Source: JAPKZH01 sp964537875
GTDB lineage: Bacteria > Acidobacteriota > Aminicenantia > Aminicenantales > UBA4085
Assembly: GCA_964537875.1 (NCBI GenBank)
Contig: CAZIDN010000004.1
Coordinates: 62,001 to 126,000 of the forward strand
Length of the DNA: 64,000 nt
Reading direction: 5' to 3'
The translations under genes were made by a program, and so were the position numbers. Below the pieces are notes generated by a model that was not told where the DNA came from, ran no database searches, and saw only the letters and a list, made by a program, of their open reading frames with translations. Below, piece by piece: positions 26,666-34,275 of this stretch; within the stretch, counting starts at the first letter, position 1, and every line of letters begins with the position of its first letter.

Positions 26666-27775
26666 TTGAAGAAAGGGACGAGATGGGGTAGAGTTTTACT
26701 TCTCGGACTCGTCCTTTTTTCTTGCGTCTGTAAAACACCACCGGCCCCTCCAGAAGCCGCCGAGGCGGAAGCTTTAGAGCAGGCGCTCTGGAGGGCCGGG
26801 GCTTCTGTTTTTTCCCCGGAGAATTACGACCTCTACAAAGACGGCCTGAAGACAGCGAAAGAGAATCTGGCCAGGGAAAAGGCCAAATTCGGCTGGTTCA
26901 GGAATTACGGGTCCATCCGATCGGAATTTCGAGACCTCCTGAAGAAGGGAACCGACCTTCTCCAAGCGATCCAAAATAAGAAGGCCGCAAAATCGAAAGC
27001 CCTCGAAGAACAGTCGCTTTCACTGAAAAGCCGGGTCGAACGGCTGAAAGATATGACCCTCTATTTCAACGAGAGCGGAGCGGTCAGGAAAAACCTGTCT
27101 CAGGCTGAGATCAAGCTGGCCCAGGCGGACCTGCTCATCGGGAAGGAACAGTTTGAACCGGTCGGCGACCTCCTTCAAGGCTGCCGTCTTTACGTCAAAC
27201 AGGCCGAGGAGGCAATCGCCTCGCTTTTGGATCGCTATTTGGATAAAGAACAGTTAGAGAAATGGAAGAGATGGGCCGACGAAACCATTGCCGAATCGCA
27301 GAAAAGGGCCGCCGTTGCCATCCTCGTCAATAAGCTCGAACGCAAGTTGATCCTCTACAGAAAAGGCGATGCCGTTGCTAGCTATGACATCGGCCTGGGA
27401 AGGTTCGGGCTATCCGATAAGCTGTATTCCGGCGACGAAGCCACGCCCGAGGGCAGATATCAGGTCATTAAAAAGATCCCCAGCAGCCCTTTCTATAAAG
27501 CCCTGCTGATCAACTACCCGAATGAGGAAGACAAAAAAGCCTTCGCCCTGGCTAAGAAGAACGGCCGGGTCCCCTCCCAGGTCGGGATCGGCGGTTCTAT
27601 TGAAATCCATGGGGGAGGCAAGGACAGCCTGACCAAGGGATGCGTCGGCCTGGAAGACGGAGATATGGACGACGTCTACCGTTTGGCCGAAGTGGGAACG
27701 CCGGTGACGATCGTCGGCGCCCTTTCCGTGGAAAACTCCATCCTGGCCGAAATCAAAGCATTCGAGAAGAAATGA
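26666..27775 (+). CDS. L,D-transpeptidase (YkuD) lipoprotein with helical N-terminal domain
   Basis: 369 residues. A lipobox-like LFSC (Cys20) follows a hydrophobic start. Residues about 30-215 are helical, and the first part matches the preceding lipoprotein in pattern (AGA, Tyr, KF, G spacing). The C-terminal 150 residues are a YkuD domain with IEIHGGG and the catalytic Cys in TKGCVGL. The usual Arg after Cys-x is Gly here. The start is TTG at 26666, the only start between an in-frame stop and the lipobox, and it has no clear ribosome site. YkuD enzymes form 3-3 crosslinks or attach lipoproteins to peptidoglycan. Confidence 0.82.
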   Translation: MKKGTRWGRVLLLGLVLFSCVCKTPPAPPEAAEAEALEQALWRAGASVFSPENYDLYKDGLKTAKENLAREKAKFGWFRNYGSIRSEFRDLLKKGTDLLQAIQNKKAAKSKALEEQSLSLKSRVERLKDMTLYFNESGAVRKNLSQAEIKLAQADLLIGKEQFEPVGDLLQGCRLYVKQAEEAIASLLDRYLDKEQLEKWKRWADETIAESQKRAAVAILVNKLERKLILYRKGDAVASYDIGLGRFGLSDKLYSGDEATPEGRYQVIKKIPSSPFYKALLINYPNEEDKKAFALAKKNGRVPSQVGIGGSIEIHGGGKDSLTKGCVGLEDGDMDDVYRLAEVGTPVTIVGALSVENSILAEIKAFEKK

Positions 27776-28419
27776 ACAAGAATAAAGTCCTACGAACAGC
27801 CTTGCTCGGGCTGGCCGTCTTTTGGCTCTGTCTGGAGATTGCGGGGACCACGATCGTTCTTTTCCAGCATTCCCAGAAAATCCCGGACGAGCTTGAAAAA
27901 TTTGTCGCCGAGAAAAATCTCAGAGAGCTGCAGGCGAAAAACCGACAGCTGGCCGGCCGGATTAAAACCTTCTCGCCTCGGGGGACGTTGATCCTGGTGG
28001 ATACCGCGGAAAACAGGCTCTATCTTAAAGAGGGAACGAAGATGCTCCGTGAAGCCGTCGTCTCCTGCGGCTCAGGCGAGGTCCTGGAAGAGCCGGGAGG
28101 GACGCGGAAATGGGTGTTCGATACGCCGCGCGGCGAATATGCGGTCCAGTCCAAGCTCGTCGACCCGACCTGGATCAAACCGGACTGGGCTTTCATCGAG
28201 GAAGGGGAGAAGGTCCCGAAGAATTTTAACGATCGGATCGATGAGGACTCCCTGGGGGACTTTGCTTTGGGTTTTGGCAACGGCTACTTCATTCATGGAA
28301 CCCTCTATACGCGGCTTTTGGGCCGGAATGTGACGCACGGATGCATTCGGGTCGGGGATGCCGATCTCGAAGCGATTTTCCAAAAAACCGGCAGCGGGAC
28401 GAGGATTTATATCTATTGA
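27772..28419 (+). CDS. L,D-transpeptidase (YkuD), membrane anchored
   Basis: 215 residues: an uncleaved or signal-type hydrophobic segment (about 7-31), a short helical stalk (LEKFVAEKNLRELQAKNRQL), then a complete YkuD domain with FIHGT and the catalytic motif THGCIRVGD. It acts outside the cytoplasmic membrane on peptidoglycan stem peptides. The ATG overlaps the stop of the previous transpeptidase gene, so both are produced together. Its unbroken HGCIR motif makes it the most likely active enzyme of this locus. Confidence 0.9.
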   Translation: MNKNKVLRTALLGLAVFWLCLEIAGTTIVLFQHSQKIPDELEKFVAEKNLRELQAKNRQLAGRIKTFSPRGTLILVDTAENRLYLKEGTKMLREAVVSCGSGEVLEEPGGTRKWVFDTPRGEYAVQSKLVDPTWIKPDWAFIEEGEKVPKNFNDRIDEDSLGDFALGFGNGYFIHGTLYTRLLGRNVTHGCIRVGDADLEAIFQKTGSGTRIYIY

Positions 28420-28421
28420 TC

Positions 28422-29054
28422 ATGCTCAAAAAAGCCTCCGGCGCCTTGGCCCTTTTTTTATGGCTGTCGTCGATCCCGGCGGCCGCGGATGAAAAAACGA
28501 AAGCCGCGGAAATGTACCAATTGCTGGAGGCCGAGGCGGCATTGGCCAAGGCTCCTTCTTCTTATTTCATCATGGATTTTAACGAAAAGGCGGTTTTCTT
28601 GAAGGCGAGGGGGATCGTCTTGAAAAAATGGGATCTCGGGAAAGCCAAATTTTGGGGAAAGGCCGTTTCCATCAAAGCCTTCAAGCTAATGAAAAAGAGC
28701 ACCTGGTTCCCGCCCAAGAGGAAGAGTCTCGTGCCGGGAAAAGACGAACAGGGAAACGTCGATTTAGGTGTTTTGGAGCTCAAAGATATGCCCGCCATAT
28801 ACAGCCTGACCTTCCCGGACCGGATTCGGGTCTTGGTCCGGCCGAAATCAAGGAAATTTTTTCTTTTTTTCAGAAACGTGGGCACCGCTTTTCGACGGTA
28901 TACGTATTTGCCCTTGAAAACGCTCTGGCTTTCTTTGAAAAAGAAAAGTTTTACCGAAGTCGAGCTTGTTATGGCTAATGAGAAGGACTCAAAAGCTCTG
29001 TTCTGGGCTTTCTTGGAAGGGCAGAGTTGCATAATTTATCGGCCTAGAAAATAG
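28422..29054 (+). CDS. Exported protein, possible inactive YkuD relative
   Basis: 210 residues with a signal peptide ending SIPAAA. The segment YFIMDFNEKAVFLKARGIVL matches in pattern the opening strands of the YkuD domain of the upstream gene (LILVDTAENRLYLKEGTKML), but no His-Gly...Ser-x-Gly-Cys catalytic motif follows; the single C-terminal Cys (GQSCIIY) is out of context. The C-terminal half is basic and rich in Phe and Leu. It starts 3 nt after the transpeptidase stop. It may be a scaffold or regulator of the transpeptidases; function unknown. Confidence 0.65.
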   Translation: MLKKASGALALFLWLSSIPAAADEKTKAAEMYQLLEAEAALAKAPSSYFIMDFNEKAVFLKARGIVLKKWDLGKAKFWGKAVSIKAFKLMKKSTWFPPKRKSLVPGKDEQGNVDLGVLELKDMPAIYSLTFPDRIRVLVRPKSRKFFLFFRNVGTAFRRYTYLPLKTLWLSLKKKSFTEVELVMANEKDSKALFWAFLEGQSCIIYRPRK

Positions 29055-29119
29055 TTCCAATAGCTCCTAAATAATACAAAATAAAAAAGATAGATAGTAT
29101 GCTTATTATTTAAAAAATA

Positions 29120-29140
29120 CTTGACAAATATATGCTCATA
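29120..29140 (+). promoter_or_regulatory. Degenerate HAIR-like operator
   Basis: CTTGACA-N7-GCTCATA against the HspR consensus CTTGAGT-N7-ACTCAAG: five of seven left and four of seven right positions match, with the exact 7-bp spacing. The left arm includes the -35 box of the dnaK promoter, where a repressor would block RNA polymerase. hspR is encoded 3 kb downstream in the same operon. The match is suggestive only. Confidence 0.4.
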
Positions 29141-29149
29141 TTTTATATT
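29121..29149 (+). promoter_or_regulatory. Promoter of the dnaK-dnaJ-hspR operon
   Basis: Perfect TTGACA (29121-29126), 17-bp spacer, TATATT (29144-29149), inside an AT-rich block (29055-29179) that stands out from the surrounding GC-rich sequence. TTAGGAGGA precedes the dnaK ATG. Confidence 0.75.
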
Positions 29150-29179
29150 AATAGTCCACTAAATTAGGAGGACAGTAAA

Positions 29180-31108
29180 ATGGCGAAAACTATAGGTATC
29201 GACCTGGGAACGACAAATTCGGTTGTTGCCGTCATGGAAGGAGATAATCCTGTCGTCATCACCAATGAAGAAGGAGGCAGGACGACCCCATCCGTCGTCG
29301 CTTTTACCCAGAAAGGCGAACGATTGGTCGGACAAGTCGCAAAAAGACAAAGAGTGACGAACCCGGAAAACACTGTTTATTCGATAAAACGATTCATGGG
29401 ACGCAGGTATAGCGAGGTTCCCAGCGAAATCAACCAGGTTCCGTTCAAGGTCACCGAAGCGTCCAACGGCGATGTCCGCGTTGAAGTCTTCGGCAAAAAA
29501 TATTCTCCCCCAGAGATTTCGGCCCTGATCCTTCAGAAGCTGAAAAAAGCCGCCGAGGATTATCTTGGCGAAAAAGTCGAAAAAGCGGTGATCACGGTTC
29601 CCGCTTATTTCAACGACAGCCAGAGAAAGGCGACCAAGGATGCCGGGAAGATCGCCGGCCTGGAAGTCGTCCGGATCATCAACGAGCCGACGGCCGCCGC
29701 CCTGGCCTATGGAATGGACAAGAAAAAGGATCAGACGATTGCCGTCTACGACTTCGGCGGAGGGACGTTCGATATTTCGATTCTCGAAGTCGGCGAGGGC
29801 GTCGTCGAAGTTAAATCGACCAACGGGGACACCCACCTGGGCGGAGACGACATCGACCAGCGTGTCCAAGATTGGATTGTCACGGAGTTCAAAAAGGAGT
29901 CGGGGATCGACCTGGCCAAGGATAAAATGGCCTTGCAGCGTCTCAAAGAAGCGGCCGAGAAGGCCAAGATCGAGCTGTCCACAACCATGGAGACCGAGAT
30001 CAACCTGCCCTTCATCACGGCCGATGCCTCGGGGCCTAAGCACCTGTTGATGAAAATGACGCGAGCCAAGCTGGAACAGTTGGTCGAGGATATTATTCAG
30101 AAGTCGGTTGCTCCCTGCCGGCAGGCCCTCTCCGACGCGAACCTGAAGCAAGACGATATCCATGAGGTGGTTCTCGTCGGCGGGCAGACCCGCATGCCGA
30201 GAGTCCAGCAGCTCGTTCGCGAGCTGTTCGGCAAAGAGCCTCACAAGGGTGTGAATCCCGACGAAGTCGTCGCGGTCGGCGCCGGCATCCAGGGCGCGGT
30301 GCTGGCCGGGGACGTCAAAGACATTCTCCTCCTCGACGTAACGCCCTTAACCTTGGGCATCGAAACTCTGGGTGGCGTGTTCACCAAAATGATCGCCCGG
30401 AACACGACGATCCCCACCAAAAAGATGGAGACCTTCTCCACGGCTTCGGATAATCAGCCGAGCGTTGAAATCCACATCCTCCAGGGTGAACGCGAGATGG
30501 CTTCGTATAATCGCACCCTTGGCCGGTTCCATCTCGACGGGCTTCCGCCGGCACCGCGCGGCGTGCCCAAAATCGAAGTGACCTTTGACATCGATGCCAA
30601 CGGCATTCTTCACGTCTCCGCCAAGGATACGGGGACGAACAAGCAGCAGGCAATCACCATCACCGGCCACAGCGGCCTGGATGATAAAGAGATCGACCGC
30701 ATGGTGAAGGACGCGGATGCCCATTCCGCCGAAGACAAGAAGAGACGGGAAGTCATCGATGCCAAGAATCAGGCCGACCAGCTCGTCTACAGCCTGGAAA
30801 AACTGCTCCGCGAGAATAGGGACCGCATTCCAGACAAAGAAGCCGATATCATCCGGGTGGAGATTGAGAACACCAAAAAAGCCGTTGAGAGCGAAAACCT
30901 GGACCGGATCAAGAAAGCCGTTGAATCTCTTACCCGCGCCTCCCATAAAATGACCGAGATGATGTATCAGCAGGCCGGCCAGCAGCAAGGTCCGCAGGAA
31001 AGCGCCGGCCAGCCCCATTCCCAAGACCAGGCCGGCGGCAGCTCGAAAAGCGCCGACGATGGCGAGGTGATCGACGCTGAAGTCGTCGACGAAGACAAGA
31101 AAAATTGA
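29180..31108 (+). CDS. dnaK: Molecular chaperone DnaK (Hsp70), full length
   Basis: 642 residues, the usual length. ATPase domain signatures: IGIDLGTTNSVVAV, VYDFGGGTFDISILEVG and VLVGGQTRMPRVQQ. The substrate-binding domain is followed by a complete helical lid (about 505-605) and a disordered Gln/Gly-rich tail ending in the acidic GEVIDAEVVDED motif. It folds and disaggregates proteins with DnaJ and GrpE. dnaJ follows by 37 nt and hspR after that; grpE is absent here and is encoded in the hrcA operon at 55.5 kb. Confidence 0.97.
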   Translation: MAKTIGIDLGTTNSVVAVMEGDNPVVITNEEGGRTTPSVVAFTQKGERLVGQVAKRQRVTNPENTVYSIKRFMGRRYSEVPSEINQVPFKVTEASNGDVRVEVFGKKYSPPEISALILQKLKKAAEDYLGEKVEKAVITVPAYFNDSQRKATKDAGKIAGLEVVRIINEPTAAALAYGMDKKKDQTIAVYDFGGGTFDISILEVGEGVVEVKSTNGDTHLGGDDIDQRVQDWIVTEFKKESGIDLAKDKMALQRLKEAAEKAKIELSTTMETEINLPFITADASGPKHLLMKMTRAKLEQLVEDIIQKSVAPCRQALSDANLKQDDIHEVVLVGGQTRMPRVQQLVRELFGKEPHKGVNPDEVVAVGAGIQGAVLAGDVKDILLLDVTPLTLGIETLGGVFTKMIARNTTIPTKKMETFSTASDNQPSVEIHILQGEREMASYNRTLGRFHLDGLPPAPRGVPKIEVTFDIDANGILHVSAKDTGTNKQQAITITGHSGLDDKEIDRMVKDADAHSAEDKKRREVIDAKNQADQLVYSLEKLLRENRDRIPDKEADIIRVEIENTKKAVESENLDRIKKAVESLTRASHKMTEMMYQQAGQQQGPQESAGQPHSQDQAGGSSKSADDGEVIDAEVVDEDKKN

Positions 31109-31145
31109 GGCTTTATTTCCGGCCGTCGCCTGCGTATGATAAAGG

Positions 31146-32255
31146 ATGATGGAGAAAGATTACTATCGGATTCTGGGCGTCGACCGCAAGGCCGGCCTGG
31201 TTGAAATCAAAAAGGCCTACCGCAAGCTGGCCCGGAAATATCATCCGGACCTCAATCCCGGCGATAAATCGGCGGAAGCCAAGTTCAAGGAGATCCAGGA
31301 GGCGTACTCCGTCCTCAGCGATCCAAAGAAGAAAAGCCAGTACGACCAGTTCGGTTTTGCCGGGGATGTGCCTCCGGGCGGCGCCCAAAGGGGTCCGGGC
31401 GCGTCCGGCTTCGACGGGTTCAACTTCTCGGATTTCGGCACCTCCTCGTTCCGCGATTTTTTTGAGAATATCTTCGGCGGCGCCGCCCCGCCCTCCCAAG
31501 CCCGGGCGGAGCGCGGCGAGGACCTGATTTACACGATGAAGATCGGCTTCGAAGACGCCATCCGCGGCGTCCAGACCAAAATCCGGCTGACGAGGTTGGC
31601 GAACTGCGCGAGTTGCCAGGGTGCAGGATCCACGTCGAGCGGAAAGCAAAGGGCTTGTCCCACCTGCGGGGGGAGCGGCCGGGCTTTTATGCAGCGGGGG
31701 TATATGAAATTTTCGGCGGCCTGCCCCACCTGCGGCGGCGGCGGGGCTGTGCCCGGAGCGGACTGCCCGGACTGCCGCGGCGAGGGTCTCGTCCAAAAGC
31801 CGGAATTGATCAATGTCCGGATTCCCGGCGGAGTAGATACGGGCTCCAAGGTCAGAATCCCCGAAAAAGGGAATGCCGGGAGAAACGGCGGCCCTCCGGG
31901 AGATCTCTACATCACCATCGACGTCATGGCCCACCCTCTGTTCAAACGGGAAGGCTCGAATATCTTCGTCAAAGTCCCGGTCACTGTGCCCGAAGCCACT
32001 TTGGGGGCCAAGATCGAAGTGCCGACGCTCGAAGGAACGTCGATGATCAAAATCCCTCCGGGAACGAAGTCCGGGCAGAAGTTCCGGCTCCGCGATAAGG
32101 GAGTCCCCTTGCCGGGGCGGAAGGTTCGAGGTGATGAATACGTTGAAGTGACGATCGTCCCTCCGCCGTTCTCCGATCAGAGGGTCCGCGAGCTGATGAA
32201 GGAACTGGAAAAAATCGCGGGCGATAATCCCAGGTCCGACATGGGAGTCCACTGA
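31146..32255 (+). CDS. dnaJ: Chaperone DnaJ (Hsp40)
   Basis: 369-residue type I J-protein, co-chaperone that stimulates DnaK ATPase. J-domain with the HPD motif in KYHPDLN, a Gly/Phe-rich linker, then four zinc-binding repeats (CASCQGAG, CPTCGGSG, CPTCGGGG, CPDCRGEG) and the C-terminal substrate-binding domains. Located between dnaK and hspR. Its closest functional partner is presumably the adjacent full-length DnaK. Confidence 0.95.
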   Translation: MMEKDYYRILGVDRKAGLVEIKKAYRKLARKYHPDLNPGDKSAEAKFKEIQEAYSVLSDPKKKSQYDQFGFAGDVPPGGAQRGPGASGFDGFNFSDFGTSSFRDFFENIFGGAAPPSQARAERGEDLIYTMKIGFEDAIRGVQTKIRLTRLANCASCQGAGSTSSGKQRACPTCGGSGRAFMQRGYMKFSAACPTCGGGGAVPGADCPDCRGEGLVQKPELINVRIPGGVDTGSKVRIPEKGNAGRNGGPPGDLYITIDVMAHPLFKREGSNIFVKVPVTVPEATLGAKIEVPTLEGTSMIKIPPGTKSGQKFRLRDKGVPLPGRKVRGDEYVEVTIVPPPFSDQRVRELMKELEKIAGDNPRSDMGVH

Positions 32256-32256
32256 G

Positions 32257-32664
32257 ATGCAAAGAAAAAAAGCGGCCCCCGAGGCCAAAAACTATTTTCA
32301 TATCAGCAGCGTCTCCAAGCGTTATAACATCCATCCCCAGACGCTGCGGCTGTACGAGCGGGAAGGCCTCCTCAGGCCATCGCGGAGCGAGGGAAACACT
32401 CGCCTCTATACCGACGAGGACCTCAGACAGCTCGAGCTGATCTTGAACCTGATCCGGGACCTGGGCGTCAATCTGGCCGGCGTAGAAGTCGTCCTGAACA
32501 TGCGGCAGAAGATGCAACAGATGGAAGCCGGCGTGAATGAGTTTCTCGAATACATCAAGCAGGAATTTTATTCGGGACGGGAGGAAGAGTTCGAGAACAG
32601 GCGGCACAGCCTGGTGCCGATCGCCCACAGGAAGATCGTCAAGGTCGAAAAAAAAGACTCCTAG
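32257..32664 (+). CDS. hspR: HspR-type MerR-family heat-shock repressor
   Basis: 135 residues. The MerR-type winged helix starts FHISSVSKRYNIHPQTLRLYEREGLL and continues with the wing EGNTRLYTDEDL. A coiled-coil dimer helix follows (NMRQKMQQMEAG). In actinobacteria HspR represses dnaK operons by binding HAIR elements with DnaK as co-repressor. The gene order dnaK-dnaJ-hspR is the same as in those bacteria except for missing grpE. It starts 1 nt after dnaJ. The C-terminus is basic (HRKIVKVEKKDS). Confidence 0.87.
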   Translation: MQRKKAAPEAKNYFHISSVSKRYNIHPQTLRLYEREGLLRPSRSEGNTRLYTDEDLRQLELILNLIRDLGVNLAGVEVVLNMRQKMQQMEAGVNEFLEYIKQEFYSGREEEFENRRHSLVPIAHRKIVKVEKKDS

Positions 32665-32668
32665 ATCG

Positions 32669-33511
32669 ATGCAATATCAGGATTACCTTGAATCCAGGAA
32701 TCTCCGTCTCTACCTCGAACAGATCTCCAGGTTTCCCAGATATTCGGAGCACGAGGAAAAACAGCTCGGTGAGCGCATTCACCAGGGGGACAAGGAAGCC
32801 CTGGAAAATCTCATCCAGGCCAACCTGCGGTTTGTCGTATCCTATGTCAAGAAGTACCAGGGAATGGGACTGAGCCTGCTCGACCTGATCAACGAAGGCA
32901 ACCTGGGCTTGATCGAAGCCGCCAAACGATTCGATCCTCGCCGCAACGTGAAATTCATTTCATATGCGGTCTGGTGGATCCGGCAGGCGATCATCCACGC
33001 TCTCACCCAATCGTCGCGTATTTATCACATCCCCCAAAAACTTTCCGACAGGATCCTGCAGAAGAAAAGGAAAACCGCCCAGCTCAAGGCCGAGTTGAGC
33101 AAAGACCCGACGCGGGAAGAGATCGCCAAGAGCATGGGGATCTCGGTCGAAGACGTGGAAGACCTGGAAATGCTCGAAGAGCGGGAAGTCTCCCTGAGCG
33201 ACCGGTTCAACGAGGACGACATGGAGATGGAGGAAAAGATCAGCGACGAGATCAACCCGTCCGTCGAGTACCAAATCATCAAGAATTCCATCGAACACGA
33301 GCTCCGGGAAATGCTGGGGGAGTTGGATGAGAAAGAGGCTCTTGTGCTAAAATTAAGGTTCGGGCTGGATGACGACCAGCCCCAGACGCTGCAGGAGATT
33401 GGCGACCGGCTCTACCTGACCCGGGAGAGGATCCGGCAAATCGAGCAGAAGGCGATGAGAAAGCTGTCCCGCTCGCATAAGCTCCAGCAGCTCAGAGGAT
33501 ATTTGAACTGA
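32669..33511 (+). CDS. RNA polymerase sigma factor, sigma-70 family (regions 1.2-4)
   Basis: 280 residues. Region 1.2 (DYLESRNLRLYLEQISRFPRY), region 2 (NLRFVVSYVKKYQGMGLSLL, INEGNLGLIEAAKRFD, the -10-binding ISYAVWWIRQAI), region 3 and region 4 (LQEIGDRLYLTRERIRQIEQ) are intact. There is no region 1.1 or large non-conserved insert, so it is a group 2/3 factor or a small primary-like sigma. It begins 4 nt after hspR and overlaps the next gene (TGATG), so it is probably in the heat-shock operon. A heat-shock role is inference; no RpoH box was seen. Confidence 0.85.
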   Translation: MQYQDYLESRNLRLYLEQISRFPRYSEHEEKQLGERIHQGDKEALENLIQANLRFVVSYVKKYQGMGLSLLDLINEGNLGLIEAAKRFDPRRNVKFISYAVWWIRQAIIHALTQSSRIYHIPQKLSDRILQKKRKTAQLKAELSKDPTREEIAKSMGISVEDVEDLEMLEEREVSLSDRFNEDDMEMEEKISDEINPSVEYQIIKNSIEHELREMLGELDEKEALVLKLRFGLDDDQPQTLQEIGDRLYLTRERIRQIEQKAMRKLSRSHKLQQLRGYLN

Positions 33512-34275
33512 TGGCCAAAGAAGAGTGTCCCGCCTGCCGCGGCACGGGTTGGGTCCTGGAAGAATCCCCGGGCGCGGCGGCCGTCGCTAAGAGATGCCCC
33601 TGCCTCCTTGAACAGCAAGGCCAAATTCTCCTAGACAAGGCCCGAATCCCGCGACGGTACCAGGACTGCTCGCTCGACAATTTCGAAACCCACAACGATT
33701 CCCACCGCGACGCTCTGAAGATCTCCAGGCAATTTGTGAAAAACTATCCGGCCCAGGACATCGGGCTTCTCTTCATCGGTCCTTGCGGAATCGGCAAGAC
33801 CCACCTGGCCGTGGCCATCATCCGCGAACTCGTCCAGAAAAAAGGAGTGGCCTGCTCGTTCTATGATTTCCGCGAGCTGATCCGGGAGATCCAGAGCACC
33901 TACACACCGGACTCGGCTGTCTCTGAATCGGACGTCCTGGCACCGGTCTTCAAGAACGAAGTCCTGGTGCTGGACGAGCTCGGCGCCAAACGGTCTTCGG
34001 CCTGGGTGGAAGAAACGATCTTCTACATCATCAATCATCGCTACAACCATAAAAAATTGACCATCTTCACGTCCAACTACTTGGACAGCGGCGACGAAGA
34101 GGACGCCCGGCAGTCGTATTTCAAAAAAAGCGATTTCACCAAAAAAGGCGACGACACCCTCGTCGACCGCATCGGGATTCGGCTGAGGTCCAGGATCTAT
34201 GAGATGTGCAAGGTGGTCGAGATCTGGGGAGAAGACTACCGGAAAATGGCCAAGCAGGCCGGCTACCGGTTCTGA
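33511..34275 (+). CDS. DnaC/IstB-like AAA+ ATPase with N-terminal zinc motif
   Basis: 254 residues. An N-terminal CPACRGTGW...CPC cysteine cluster probably binds zinc. The ATPase core has Walker A GPCGIGKTH, Walker B VLVLDELG and a sensor-1-like IFTSNY, as in DnaC/DnaI helicase loaders. It could load the replicative helicase or assist another DNA process. It is translationally coupled to the sigma factor gene, and its 3' end overlaps the convergent pckG by 13 nt. No transposase is adjacent, which argues against IstB. Confidence 0.78.
   Translation: MAKEECPACRGTGWVLEESPGAAAVAKRCPCLLEQQGQILLDKARIPRRYQDCSLDNFETHNDSHRDALKISRQFVKNYPAQDIGLLFIGPCGIGKTHLAVAIIRELVQKKGVACSFYDFRELIREIQSTYTPDSAVSESDVLAPVFKNEVLVLDELGAKRSSAWVEETIFYIINHRYNHKKLTIFTSNYLDSGDEEDARQSYFKKSDFTKKGDDTLVDRIGIRLRSRIYEMCKVVEIWGEDYRKMAKQAGYRF

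Noticed and set aside
31113..32288. Minus-strand ORF of 391 codons opposite dnaJ
   Set aside because: Entirely antisense to a clear DnaJ; typical high-GC shadow frame.
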